DNA of 64,000 bases. It comes from an uncultured Coprococcus sp. (GTDB taxonomy: Bacteria > Bacillota > Clostridia > Lachnospirales > Lachnospiraceae). The DNA is taken from contig CAKQIY010000003.1 of NCBI GenBank assembly GCA_934247115.1, forward strand, positions 62,001-126,000, written 5' to 3'. The notes below the pieces were generated by a model. The model was not told where the DNA came from. It saw only the letters and a program-made list of their open reading frames with translations, and made no database searches. Each line of letters begins with the position of its first letter. Within the stretch, counting starts at the first letter, position 1. Of this stretch, positions 49,777-59,125 are shown piece by piece. Both the position numbers and the translations under genes were made by a program.

Positions 49777-52700
49777 TTATTTATCCAGATCGTTCTCAAT
49801 AAGGTTGACTGATACGAGGGTTGATACACCTTTTTCCTGCATAGTTATTCCATACAGAATATCAGCAGCCTCCATGGTTCCCTTTCTGTGTGATATTACT
49901 ATGAACTGCGTATCCTTTGTCAGTCTGTTGAGATACTGTGCAAATCTTCTTACGTTCGAGTCATCAAGAGCCGCCTCAATCTCGTCTAACAGACAGAATG
50001 GTGATGGTTTCAGACTCTGTATTGCAAATAACAGTGCTATGGCGGTGAGGGACTTCTCTCCACCTGACAGCTGCATCATATTCTGGAGTTTCTTTCCAGG
50101 TGGTTGTGCTATGATTTTTATACCTGTTTCAAGAAGATCCTCGGTATCAACCAGCTCAAGTGCTCCACGTCCACCACCAAACAGCTCCTTGAATACCTTG
50201 TCGAACATGACCTGTATCTCTTTGAACTTCTCAGCAAACTGTTCCTGCATGGACTTCTCCAGCTCTGCAATGATATTTACAAGGTTGGTCTCGGCACTGA
50301 CAATATCATCATGCTGTCCCTTGAGGAATTCGTATCTCTCGGACACTTCTTTGTAATCGTCTATAGCATTGACGTTGACGTCTCCAAGGGATTTGATCTT
50401 GGCCTTTACTGCAACTATCTCCTTCTTGAGTGAAGGAAGTTCAGGAAGCTTGTCATCCTTCAGTTCCTGCGCACTGCTGTATGTGAGTTCATATTCCTCC
50501 CACATATAATTACCAAGTTCATCAGATTTCTCTGTGTTCTTCTCTATTATGGATGTAAGCTTATATGAATCCTTTTCAAGACCGGCAATTCTCTCAGAGA
50601 GTTCTTCTCTTCTTGCAAAGAACTCCTTGTGGCTTTGCTGAAGCTCCTCTCTCTTGGCGGAGAATTCAGCAATCTTATCCTCATTGTCGGCGATATTATC
50701 TGTCCTGCTTTCTATGTCTGATTTGATCTCAGCAATCTTTTCTTCCAGTTCAGCGATTTCGCTGAATGAGGTCTCGACTCTGCCCGTAAAGCCTTCCAGC
50801 TCTTTACGATACTTTTCTATATCAACATTGATCCTATTGATGTTCTCAACTATGAAATCATCCTTCTGCCTGATGGAATTGTACTTTATCATGAGCTCGG
50901 ATACCTTTGCATTGACAGCAGCAAGCTTATCCTTGTTCTCCTGTCCATGTCCTTCCAGCTCATCTATTCTTGCCTCTGCCTCCAGCTTCATGGCCTCATG
51001 CTTCTTGTTGTTGTCTGCAAGAGAATTCTTGTTGTTGTTGATCTCTGCAATCTGATTATTCAGTTCAGAAACCTCTTTCTCTATTGACGCAAATGCCTTC
51101 TCTGATTCTGCAAGCTTTTCTTTTACCTGATCAATGCTCATGCTGAGTGTGTTCTTCTTCAGGTACGCCTGCTGAAGATCAGCATTGTACTTGTCTATAG
51201 AAGCTCTGAGTTCATCTCTGCTGGACTTGAGCTGGGCATCCAGTGCTGCCGCTTTGGCCGCTGTAGATTTGAGATTATCTATCTGTTCTTTCAGCTCATC
51301 AAGCTCTCTCTTTCGGCCAAGAAGGTTACTTGAGTTCCTGAATGCACCACCAGTCATGGAACCACCAGGATTGACTAGCTCACCTTCGATTGTTACAAGT
51401 CTGAGTGACTGATTATTCTTTCTTGCCACAGCCAGCGCATTGTCTATGTTATCTACAACGATGATCCTGCCCAGGAGATTCTTTACAAGTGTGTTGAATC
51501 TGGAATCAACCTCAACAAGGTCAGCCGCAACACCTATGACGCCCTTTTCCTGGAGTACATCACTTTTCACGGAGCCTCTGTCCGTGATGGTGTTCAATGG
51601 GAGAAATGTTGCACGGCCAAGTCGATTGGTCTTGAGATAGGATATCATTCTCTTGGCGGTGGCATCATCCTCGGTGACAATGTTCTGTATGCTTCCGCCA
51701 AGGGCAGTCTCCACGGCAACCTCATACTTCTGATTGACAGTTATGATATCAGCGACAACTCCTATTATGCCGGGATTCCACTGTTTCTGTTCCATTACTC
51801 GCCTTATACTGTTGCCATAACCATCATATCTCTCTGTTATGTTTCTTAAGGCTTCCATCTTGGATTCAGTGGCAGAAAGCTTCTCATTGGTATTGTGTAT
51901 CAGTTCCCTGTTTACTTTATTCCTGTTCTGGTTGTCCGCAAGACGGTCATTGGAACTGTCTAGTCCTGCAATTATAACCTTAACATTCTCCTCAAGCTCT
52001 GCAAGCTGTGCAGACAGGTTGTCATATTCCTTCTTATCTCCAGCATCATCGCTCTTGAACTGCAGAAGCCTCTGATTGAGCTGAGTCTTTCTGAAGTTGA
52101 TGTTCTCAAGCATTGCATCATATCGTCCAACCTTGGCCTGAAGATTACCACTTTCATGCATATATTCTATGATATCTGCCTTGCAGCTCTCGATCTCCTG
52201 CTGACATTCATCTATATAGCGGCTCATGTCTGAACTTTTCTGCCTTGCAGTCTTAAGCTCATTCTCTACATCTGAGATAGAGCCATCAAGTTCCTCTTTT
52301 TGTGCTTCATAATCTGCAAGCTCATTTTCGCCGGACTTGATCTGACCATTTATTCTGTCTATCTGCTCATGAATGTTCTTATCATTCATCTTGAGAGTTA
52401 TGATCTGCTGATTAATAACGTTAATCTCACCCTCTGCTCTTTCCTTTGCAAGTCTGCTTTCATGCATCTCGTTCTTAGACGCATCAATTACAGAATTGAG
52501 CTTTTCAATGGATGATTCTATCTGGTCGTATTCTTCCTTTGTCTGTTCGTACGCCTGTCTGCTCTCGTTTATATCATCATTAACAATCTGAAGTTTGCTT
52601 TGATCTTCCTCCAGTGCTGTTTTCAGCTTTTCTGTCTCTAAAAGAAATGCGTTTACATCCAGGTTGCGCAGTTCACTTTTGAATGCAAGGTATTTTCTGG

Positions 52701-53334
52701 CCGTTTCAGACTGCTCCTTGAGTGGACCAACCTGCTTTTCAAGCTCTTTTAATATATCATTTACACGGCTGAGATTGTCTCTCTCAGCCTCAAGAGATTT
52801 CTCAGCTGCAGCTTTATTTTTCTTGAATTTCACGATTCCTGCCGCTTCATCGAAGAGTTCTCGCCTCTCCTCAGGCTTACCATTCAAAATCTTCTCAATC
52901 TGGCCCTGCCCTATGATAGAGTAACCTTCCTTACCTATACCGGTATCAAAGAACAGTGAATATACATCCTTCAATCTGCTGACTGTTCCGTTGATCAGAT
53001 ACTCTGATTCGCCTGATCGATATACCCGCCTCGCAACGGTAACCTCATTGTAATCGATAGGCAGACTGTGATCGCTGTTATCAAGAGTGATCGCAACATA
53101 AGCAGAACCCTGAGGCTTTCTGAGCTGTGTTCCGGAGAATATTACATCCTCCATCTTGGCTCCTCTGAGGCTCTTGGCGCTCTGTTCTCCCAGAACCCAT
53201 CTGACCGCATCGGCAACATTACTCTTACCTGAGCCATTTGGTCCTACGATACAGGTTATACCATGATTGAATTTGAATACTATCTTGTTCGCAAATGACT
53301 TGAAGCCATTCACCTCTATACTTTTTAAATACAT
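49777..53334 (-). CDS. smc: chromosome segregation protein SMC
   Basis: Condensin ATPase that compacts and separates chromosomes. Walker A GPNGSGKSN at residues 31-39, long coiled coils (~170-500 and ~670-1020), a hinge (about 510-660; IIGVVADIITVNQKYEVAVE), the ABC signature LSGGEKSLTAIAL near 1088 and Walker B CLLDEIEAALDDSN near 1112. At 1185 residues it is full length. Its start lies 5 bases after the rnc stop and ftsY follows after 30. The ScpA/ScpB partners are not in the window. Confidence 0.98.
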   Translation of the reverse strand: MYLKSIEVNGFKSFANKIVFKFNHGITCIVGPNGSGKSNVADAVRWVLGEQSAKSLRGAKMEDVIFSGTQLRKPQGSAYVAITLDNSDHSLPIDYNEVTVARRVYRSGESEYLINGTVSRLKDVYSLFFDTGIGKEGYSIIGQGQIEKILNGKPEERRELFDEAAGIVKFKKNKAAAEKSLEAERDNLSRVNDILKELEKQVGPLKEQSETARKYLAFKSELRNLDVNAFLLETEKLKTALEEDQSKLQIVNDDINESRQAYEQTKEEYDQIESSIEKLNSVIDASKNEMHESRLAKERAEGEINVINQQIITLKMNDKNIHEQIDRINGQIKSGENELADYEAQKEELDGSISDVENELKTARQKSSDMSRYIDECQQEIESCKADIIEYMHESGNLQAKVGRYDAMLENINFRKTQLNQRLLQFKSDDAGDKKEYDNLSAQLAELEENVKVIIAGLDSSNDRLADNQNRNKVNRELIHNTNEKLSATESKMEALRNITERYDGYGNSIRRVMEQKQWNPGIIGVVADIITVNQKYEVAVETALGGSIQNIVTEDDATAKRMISYLKTNRLGRATFLPLNTITDRGSVKSDVLQEKGVIGVAADLVEVDSRFNTLVKNLLGRIIVVDNIDNALAVARKNNQSLRLVTIEGELVNPGGSMTGGAFRNSSNLLGRKRELDELKEQIDNLKSTAAKAAALDAQLKSSRDELRASIDKYNADLQQAYLKKNTLSMSIDQVKEKLAESEKAFASIEKEVSELNNQIAEINNNKNSLADNNKKHEAMKLEAEARIDELEGHGQENKDKLAAVNAKVSELMIKYNSIRQKDDFIVENINRINVDIEKYRKELEGFTGRVETSFSEIAELEEKIAEIKSDIESRTDNIADNEDKIAEFSAKREELQQSHKEFFARREELSERIAGLEKDSYKLTSIIEKNTEKSDELGNYMWEEYELTYSSAQELKDDKLPELPSLKKEIVAVKAKIKSLGDVNVNAIDDYKEVSERYEFLKGQHDDIVSAETNLVNIIAELEKSMQEQFAEKFKEIQVMFDKVFKELFGGGRGALELVDTEDLLETGIKIIAQPPGKKLQNMMQLSGGEKSLTAIALLFAIQSLKPSPFCLLDEIEAALDDSNVRRFAQYLNRLTKDTQFIVISHRKGTMEAADILYGITMQEKGVSTLVSVNLIENDLDK

Positions 53335-53339
53335 AAATA

Positions 53340-54026
53340 TTATTCCTGCTTTTTTCTTATTTGTAACAGAGTCTTATATGCAGCCATCTGTTCGGATGCC
53401 TTTCTGTTAGATCCTTCACCAACAGATGTAACCTGTCCATCGATGACAGCTTCAGAGATAAATATCTTGTTATGCTCGGGTCCCTTTTCCTCTATAAGTT
53501 CATAATGCAGATCACTGCCATGCTTCTGGCAATGTTCCTGCAATGTAGACTTGGCATCATAAAATAATGAATGTGTCTCCACATCATCCAAAAGAAATCT
53601 GTGAACAAATTTCTTGGCGCACTCCATTCCTCCGTCCAGATACATAGCGCCCAGAACTGATTCAAACAGATCACACAGGATGGATTTTCTCGTACGTCCT
53701 CCCGTCTGGGCCTCTCCCTTGCTGAGCCGGACATAATTGCCATATCCCAGGCTCTCTGATATCTGTGACAGTGTAAACTCACATACCAGACTTGCCCTGA
53801 GCTTAGTGAGTCGTCCCTCCTCATATTCCTTTTTCTTCAGGAACAGATACTCGCTCACAATATACTCAAGAATTGCATCACCCAGAAACTCCAGCCGTTC
53901 ATAGGAATCCGTCTTGTTCACCTTAAGTTCATTGGCAAATGATGTATGTGTCATGGCTGTGACCAGCAGATTTATATCATTGAATTCGTATCCAATCTTT
54001 TTTTCAAGCTCACCATAATCATTCAT
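53340..54026 (-). CDS. rnc: ribonuclease III
   Basis: Cuts double-stranded RNA in rRNA and mRNA processing. The signature ERLEFLGDAILEY is at residues 43-55, the second acidic site DLFESVLGAMYLDGG near 115, and a C-terminal dsRNA-binding domain (about 155-225, STLQEHCQKHGSDLHYELIE) is present. The ATG overlaps the plsX stop by one base (TAATG). Confidence 0.97.
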   Translation of the reverse strand: MNDYGELEKKIGYEFNDINLLVTAMTHTSFANELKVNKTDSYERLEFLGDAILEYIVSEYLFLKKKEYEEGRLTKLRASLVCEFTLSQISESLGYGNYVRLSKGEAQTGGRTRKSILCDLFESVLGAMYLDGGMECAKKFVHRFLLDDVETHSLFYDAKSTLQEHCQKHGSDLHYELIEEKGPEHNKIFISEAVIDGQVTSVGEGSNRKASEQMAAYKTLLQIRKKQE

Positions 54027-55036
54027 TATGCCTGCTCCTCACTCAGTTTTTCAGCAATCTTGGCATTTACCCCCGTCTCGCTGAAATTGATGCACTGGAA
54101 TATTGCACTCTTAACTTCTTCGTTGTGTGAGTTGCCGTGGATCTTTACCACGAGTCCCTTAAGTCCAAGAAGAGGTGCTCCACCCTTTGTCTTGGCGTTG
54201 AATCTCTCCTTGAGCTCTCCGAGGGAATCCTTTATGAGCGCACCACCTATTTTTGATTTGAACGAAGACATAACAGCCTTCTTGATCTCTCCGAGCAACA
54301 TCTTGGCAAGACCCTCATACAGCTTAAGGATGACATTTCCTACAAATGCCTCACACACGATGACATCAGCGGCGCCGTTTGGAATCTCACGTGCCTCTAT
54401 ACTTCCCACAAAGTTGATATCCTTACATTCCTTGAGCAGAGGATAAGTCTCTTTTACAAGCGCATTTCCCTTTTCTTCCTCGTCGCCAATGTTGACTATG
54501 GCAACTCTAGGCTTCTCTATCTTTTCAATATTTTCCATATATATGGAACCCATCTTGGCAAACTGAAGGAGATGCTCAGGTCTTGCATCCACATTCGCAC
54601 CACAATCTATAAGAAGTGAGTATCCCTTGGTTGTAGGGATAAGCGGTGCAAGAGGTGATCTCTTCACACCCTTGGATCTTCCAACTATAAGCTGGCCTCC
54701 CGCAAGTATGGCTCCTGAACTTCCGGCAGATATGATTGCATCTGCCTCGCCATTTTTAACCATATTCATTCCAACTGTAAGTGATGAATCCTTTTTGCCT
54801 CTGATTGCCTGTACAGGTGCATCATGACAAGTAATCTCCTCTGTACAGTTCTTTATCTCTATCTTGGAGCTGTCATATGTATACTTTGCAAGTTCTCCTT
54901 TTATGACAGCTTCTTTTCCAGTGAGAATAATGTGAGCCTTTGCTCCTTCGTTCACAGCTTCCACAGCACCTCTGATGATCCATTCCGGTGCATAATCTCC
55001 ACCCATAGCATCCACTACAATTCTTGTATCGCCCAT
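54026..55036 (-). CDS. plsX: phosphate acyltransferase PlsX
   Basis: Makes acyl-phosphate from acyl-ACP for phospholipid synthesis; peripheral membrane protein. Markers: IVVDAMGGDYAPEWIIRGAV at the N-terminus, SAGSSGAILAGGQLIVGR near 102, LIDCGANVDARPEHLLQFA near 140 and VGNVILKLYEGLAKML near 230. The 336-residue length is normal. In many relatives acpP lies between plsX and rnc; here the two genes touch directly. Confidence 0.97.
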   Translation of the reverse strand: MGDTRIVVDAMGGDYAPEWIIRGAVEAVNEGAKAHIILTGKEAVIKGELAKYTYDSSKIEIKNCTEEITCHDAPVQAIRGKKDSSLTVGMNMVKNGEADAIISAGSSGAILAGGQLIVGRSKGVKRSPLAPLIPTTKGYSLLIDCGANVDARPEHLLQFAKMGSIYMENIEKIEKPRVAIVNIGDEEEKGNALVKETYPLLKECKDINFVGSIEAREIPNGAADVIVCEAFVGNVILKLYEGLAKMLLGEIKKAVMSSFKSKIGGALIKDSLGELKERFNAKTKGGAPLLGLKGLVVKIHGNSHNEEVKSAIFQCINFSETGVNAKIAEKLSEEQA

Positions 55037-55114
55037 ATCAAAATTCTCCTATCTTACGTGTATTATGGGATATCCCCACAAAATAATTATTTTTAGGTGC
55101 AAACGCACAAGGTC

Positions 55115-55143
55115 ATTATATATTTCTGAATTGTCAAAGTCAA
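55115..55143 (-). promoter_or_regulatory. promoter of plsX-rnc-smc-ftsY
   Basis: TTGACT (complement of 55138-55143), 17-base spacer and consensus TATAAT (complement of 55115-55120). The spacer begins with a second TTGACA, so TTGACTTTGACA forms a short direct repeat. The leader to plsX is ~70 bases. Confidence 0.75.
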
Positions 55144-55215
55144 ATATTTCAGTGTAATTATGCATTCTCTCTATATATGAATGTAATTGCAGTATGAATG
55201 TAATTGCACAAAAAA

Positions 55216-55250
55216 AGACCTTTCTTATCATTGTGTAATAAGAAAGGTCT
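55216..55250 (-). terminator. intrinsic terminator after rpmF
   Basis: A perfect 13-base stem, AGACCTTTCTTAT (55216-55228) with its complement at 55238-55250, 9-base loop, then a run of T on the - strand (complement of 55210-55215). Confidence 0.92.
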
Positions 55251-55289
55251 GTTTATTATTCTACTCAAATATCAAGTGAGTACTGGAAA

Positions 55290-55472
55290 TTACTCAGCAA
55301 CTGAGATAATCTCTTTCTTGTTGTATGAACCGCAGTTCTTACAAACTCTGTGTGGAACCATTAACTCGCCACACTTGCTGCACTTAACTAATGCTGGTGC
55401 AGACATCTTCCAGTTAGCTCTTCTCTTATCTCTTCTTGCCTTTGAGCTCTTATTCTTTGGACAAATTGACAT
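55290..55472 (-). CDS. rpmF: ribosomal protein L32
   Basis: A 60-residue 50S protein with a zinc ribbon, CSKCGELMVPHRVCKNCGSYN (two C-x2-C pairs), after the basic N-terminus (CPKNKSSKARRDKRRANWK). The zinc-binding (C+) form is present. It follows yceD by 13 bases, as in most bacteria. Confidence 0.97.
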   Translation of the reverse strand: MSICPKNKSSKARRDKRRANWKMSAPALVKCSKCGELMVPHRVCKNCGSYNKKEIISVAE

Positions 55473-55485
55473 TATTCACACCTCC

Positions 55486-56001
55486 TCAATTCTTTAAGAT
55501 GTCATTAAAAACTGATAATCTCGGATCAGGAACAAAATCATCACAGCTGCATGTACCATGATTCAGATTCGTTCCACACACCTTACAGAGTCCTTTGCAG
55601 TCTTTTCTGCATAAGATCTGTATTGGAACTAAACCCATCAGTTCCTTTTTCAACAGTGCGTCCATATCGATATTACAGTCTTCAAAATAGCTTAACTCAT
55701 CTATCTCATCTACCTTATCAGAATCCAAAACGGAAGTATCAATAACTGTGTCGATATCTATATGGAAAGTTCTCTCAAACTCCTCCAGACATCTGTCACA
55801 CACAAGTTCCATAACAACATCTGTGCTTCCGGTAACTTTGACTCTGTTCTTGCCATCATTCGACAGATTCATTTGAAAATCATCTGCCTGTCCAATCCGG
55901 TAATCCATTCCCTTAAACTGGAAACTATCAAAGTCTACATGTACTTCAACGCTTTTAGTCAATCCCTCAGTGGATAAAATCTCAGATAAATCAATTAACA
56001 T
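55486..56001 (-). CDS. YceD/DUF177 family protein
   Basis: A 171-residue protein of the DUF177 family, linked in bacteria and plastids to 23S rRNA accumulation and normally encoded next to rpmF. Markers: CDRCLEEFERTFHIDID near residue 78 and the Cys-rich CRKDCKGLCKVCGTNLNHGTC near 135-155. An open frame extends 20 codons upstream, but ATG 56001 follows TAGGAGA at the right distance. Confidence 0.92.
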   Translation of the reverse strand: MLIDLSEILSTEGLTKSVEVHVDFDSFQFKGMDYRIGQADDFQMNLSNDGKNRVKVTGSTDVVMELVCDRCLEEFERTFHIDIDTVIDTSVLDSDKVDEIDELSYFEDCNIDMDALLKKELMGLVPIQILCRKDCKGLCKVCGTNLNHGTCSCDDFVPDPRLSVFNDILKN

Positions 56002-56029
56002 AATATCTCCTAAAAATCGCACATCTGCT

Positions 56030-56058
56030 ATTATACATATACAGATATTTATTGTCAA
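56030..56058 (-). promoter_or_regulatory. consensus promoter of yceD-rpmF
   Basis: Full consensus TTGACA (complement of 56053-56058), 17-base spacer, TATAAT (complement of 56030-56035). It separates the yceD-rpmF unit from the end of ackA. Confidence 0.85.
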
Positions 56059-56119
56059 CAAAATTTTGCAAAAATATTATACAATTCCGTCAACTGGATT
56101 TCTTTGCATTACAGTTATA

Positions 56120-57313
56120 TTATTTGGTGACAAGTTCAACAGTTTCTCTTGCAATAGCAAGCTCTTCGTTGGTAGGAACCACCCATACCTGGACTTTGGA
56201 AGAGTCTGTGGATATCTTCTGTTCCTCACCGCGTACCTCGTTCTTAGCCTCGTCGATATCAATACCCATGAATGACAGATCCATGGTTGAAACCCTTCTT
56301 ACATATGGATTGTTCTCTCCGATTCCAGCTGTAAATGCTATTGCATCAAGGCCACCCATCGCTGCTGCATATGCGCCAATATATTTCTTGACACTGTAGC
56401 AGAATACATCGAGAGCAAGACGGCATCTGTCATTGCCTTCCTTCATGCCGGCGTCAAGATCTCTGAAATCACTTGATACACCTGACAAACCTGATACACC
56501 TGACTTTTTGTTGAGGATGGTTGTTATCTCCTCAATACTCTTGCCCTCTTTGCCTGCAATGAATTCAAGGATAGCCGGATCGATATCTCCGCTTCTTGTT
56601 CCCATGGGAAGTCCTGCAAGAGGTGTCAGACCCATAGAGGTGTCAACCGACTTGCCGCCGTCAACAGCTGTGATACTTGATCCGTTGCCAAGGTGGCATA
56701 CAATAAGCTTGGTATCTTTGATATCCCTGCCTATAAGCTCTGCAAGTCTCTTGGATACGAAGCTGTGGCTTGTTCCGTGGAAGCCATATCTCCTTATCTT
56801 ATAATTCTCATAATACTCGTAAGGGATGGCATATGTATATGCTTTATCAGGCATGGACTGATGGAATGCTGTATCAAATACAGCAACCATAGGAACACCA
56901 GGCATATGTGCCTGACATGCTCTGATTCCAATGAGGTTGGCAGGATTGTGAAGTGGTGCAAGATCATTGCACTCTTCTATGGCTGCCATTACGTCGTCTG
57001 TTATAACTACTGAATTCGCAAACTTCTCACCACCGTGAACAATTCTGTGTCCAACAGCATCGATCTCGGACAGAGAAGCTATAGCTCCCTTATCCTGATC
57101 AAGAAGAGCGTCGAGAACAAATTTTACAGCAGCATTGTGATCCGGCATAGCGGCATCCACTGTATACTTATCCTTACCCATGGTCTGATGTGTGAGCTTT
57201 CCGTCGATACCGATCCTCTCACACAGTCCTTTTGCTATAACAGCCTCTGTATCAGAATCAATAAGCTGATACTTCAGTGATGAACTACCACAATTAATTA
57301 CAAGAACCTTCAT
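56120..57313 (-). CDS. ackA: acetate kinase
   Basis: Makes ATP from acetyl phosphate and ADP, yielding acetate. Markers: VINCGSSSLKYQLID at the N-terminus, VGHRIVHGGE near 84, VAVFDTAFHQSMP near 142, RYGFHGTSH near 171, CHLGNGSS near 200 and FTAGIGENNPYVR near 325. The 397-residue length is standard. The open frame runs 7 codons further up, but ATG 57313 has AGGAGG/AGGATT upstream. It forms an operon with pta (54-base gap). Confidence 0.98.
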   Translation of the reverse strand: MKVLVINCGSSSLKYQLIDSDTEAVIAKGLCERIGIDGKLTHQTMGKDKYTVDAAMPDHNAAVKFVLDALLDQDKGAIASLSEIDAVGHRIVHGGEKFANSVVITDDVMAAIEECNDLAPLHNPANLIGIRACQAHMPGVPMVAVFDTAFHQSMPDKAYTYAIPYEYYENYKIRRYGFHGTSHSFVSKRLAELIGRDIKDTKLIVCHLGNGSSITAVDGGKSVDTSMGLTPLAGLPMGTRSGDIDPAILEFIAGKEGKSIEEITTILNKKSGVSGLSGVSSDFRDLDAGMKEGNDRCRLALDVFCYSVKKYIGAYAAAMGGLDAIAFTAGIGENNPYVRRVSTMDLSFMGIDIDEAKNEVRGEEQKISTDSSKVQVWVVPTNEELAIARETVELVTK

Positions 57314-57367
57314 TTCAATCCTCCTGCACAACATATGTGTAAATAAATCATCGTCTAAAAATTCGTC

Positions 57368-58399
57368 TTATCTTTCTTTTGGAGTTACCTTCATTCTGCC
57401 GTCCTCCTGAGCCTGAGCCTGGATAGCTGTTATGGCAACAACTCCAACTATATCGTCTGCAACACAGCCTCTTGACAGGTCGTTTACAGGCTTTGCAATA
57501 CCCTGTGTAACAGGACCATATGCATCAGCCTTGGCAAGTCTCTGTACAAGCTTGTATCCGATGTTCGCTGCATCAAGATCAGGGAACACAAGAACATTCG
57601 CATGTCCTGCAACCTTGCTTCCAGGTGCCTTTGATGCTGCAACCTCAGGAACGAGTGCTGCATCTGACTGAAGCTCACCATCACACAGAAGGTCAGGGAA
57701 CTCAGCGTTAACGATCTCTGTAGCCTCAATAACCTTGTCAACATCAGGATGTTTTGCACTGCCCTTTGTTGAATGTGACAGCATGGCCACAACTGGTGTC
57801 TCATCAACCAGAAGTTCAAATGACTTCGCTGACTGCTCTGCGATATCTGCAAGCTCTGACGCTGACGGACTCTGATTGAGTCCTGCATCTGCAAATACAA
57901 ATGTTCCGTTGGCACCATACTGACAATCTGGAACTACAACCAGGAAGAATGCTGATACGATTCTTGTTCCCGGAGCAGTCTTCAGTGTCTGAAGTGCTGC
58001 ACGGAGCACATCTGCTGATGCGTTGATCGCACCGGCAACCATTCCATCTGCATCATCCTGCTTAACCATCATACATCCAAAATATAATGGATTTGTTAAA
58101 AGCAGTTCCTTGGCTCTTGCCTCGGTCATGCCCTTCTTTCTTCTCATCTCCACAAAAGCATCCACGTATTCATCAAATTTCTCATAATTCTTAGGGTCAA
58201 CAAATGATGCTCCGCTGAGATCGATATCACCAGCTCTGCTCATGATATCTTCCTTGTCTCCAACCAGAATAATGTTCGCAATGCCCTCTGCCAATACCTT
58301 GCCGGCTGCCTCGATTGTTCTCATGTCTGATGTCTCAGGCAGTACGATCGTTTTCTTATTCTGTTTGGCTTTTTCTTTTAATTGATCAATAAACTTCAT
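57368..58399 (-). CDS. pta: phosphate acetyltransferase
   Basis: Converts acetyl-CoA and phosphate to acetyl phosphate. A 343-residue single PTA_PTB domain (the short form): IVLPETSDMRTIEAAG near the N-terminus, DADGMVAGAINASADVLRAA near 125, VADAGLNQSPSASELADIA-type block near 190 and GHANVLVFPDLDAANIGYK near 285. An open frame extends 12 codons upstream, but ATG 58399 follows AAAGGGGG. With ackA it is the acetate-forming, ATP-yielding branch of fermentation. Confidence 0.97.
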   Translation of the reverse strand: MKFIDQLKEKAKQNKKTIVLPETSDMRTIEAAGKVLAEGIANIILVGDKEDIMSRAGDIDLSGASFVDPKNYEKFDEYVDAFVEMRRKKGMTEARAKELLLTNPLYFGCMMVKQDDADGMVAGAINASADVLRAALQTLKTAPGTRIVSAFFLVVVPDCQYGANGTFVFADAGLNQSPSASELADIAEQSAKSFELLVDETPVVAMLSHSTKGSAKHPDVDKVIEATEIVNAEFPDLLCDGELQSDAALVPEVAASKAPGSKVAGHANVLVFPDLDAANIGYKLVQRLAKADAYGPVTQGIAKPVNDLSRGCVADDIVGVVAITAIQAQAQEDGRMKVTPKER

Positions 58400-58441
58400 G
58401 TTTATTTCCCCCTTTGAAATAATGAAAACACACATAGTTAA

Positions 58442-58470
58442 AGTTTAACTCATTGCCCCGTTATTCTCAA
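58442..58470 (-). promoter_or_regulatory. pta promoter with overlapping palindrome
   Basis: TTGAGA (complement of 58465-58470), 17-base spacer, TAAACT (complement of 58442-58447). The -10 lies inside a perfect 15-base palindrome, AGTTAAAGTTTAACT (58436-58450), which could be a repressor site. Confidence 0.55.
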
Positions 58471-58530
58471 TAGAAATAGCCAAAAAAATTGTCTTTTTAT
58501 CCGTACAATCCGTGATAATAACTAAAAAAT

Positions 58531-59124
58531 CTAACGTTCAATTTCCATTGCAAACTTAAGCTGGTTTCTCAATTCTTCCAAATTGCCCGAATTGTCTATC
58601 TTTTTTTTACAATTCGTTTCATAATAGCTGTCCGGCTCCTGTGAAGCGATAACTTTTCGTGCTTTTTCTTCGGTAAATCCGCGATAAGCACACAGACGTT
58701 CAATCCTTTTTGATATATCTGCGTAGACATACCACATCTCGTCACAGATATCCAGGTATCCATCCTGTATGAGCAGTGCAGCTTCCAGGACGTACAATCT
58801 GCATCCCAATCTGCGCTGTTCTTCCATGGATTCAAGTATCGCTTTTTTTACATTTGGATGTGTTATGGAATTAAGAATATCCAGCTGTTCCTTATCACTG
58901 AACACAACAGCCGAAAGCTTTGTTCTGTCAATACTTCCGTCAGGAGCCAGAATATCCCTTCCAAAATGTTCAACTATATCATTGTATGATGTTTGTCCCG
59001 GCAACATAAGTCTGTGAGCCAGGGCGTCGGCCTCCATAATGAATGCTCCGTAGTCTCGCTGCATTATATCAAGCACAGCAGTTTTTCCAGAACCGATACC
59101 ACCAGTTATTCCTATGATTTTCAT
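58531..59124 (-). CDS. coaE: dephospho-CoA kinase
   Basis: Last step of coenzyme A synthesis. P-loop IGITGGIGSGKTAVLD at residues 4-19, EADALAHRLMLPG near 32, and the lid region RIERLCAYRGFTEEKARKVI near 138. 197 residues. The frame is open 16 codons further up, inside polA, but ATG 59124, one base after the polA stop and behind GAGG, is the conserved start. Confidence 0.96.
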   Translation of the reverse strand: MKIIGITGGIGSGKTAVLDIMQRDYGAFIMEADALAHRLMLPGQTSYNDIVEHFGRDILAPDGSIDRTKLSAVVFSDKEQLDILNSITHPNVKKAILESMEEQRRLGCRLYVLEAALLIQDGYLDICDEMWYVYADISKRIERLCAYRGFTEEKARKVIASQEPDSYYETNCKKKIDNSGNLEELRNQLKFAMEIER

Positions 59125-59125
59125 A

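Noticed and set aside
49745..50356. 203-codon open frame on + opposite the end of smc
   Set aside because: Antisense to the conserved SMC ATPase head; low-complexity Ser-rich product, no start signal.
55049..55231. 60-codon open frame on - between plsX and rpmF, tested as acpP
   Set aside because: It has no DSL serine motif or ACP-like helices and it covers the promoter and terminator region.
58474..58515. Hairpin with seven T after coaE (- strand) as a terminator
   Set aside because: The stem has only five pairs (ATTGT/ACAAT), so I do not list it although some termination is possible.
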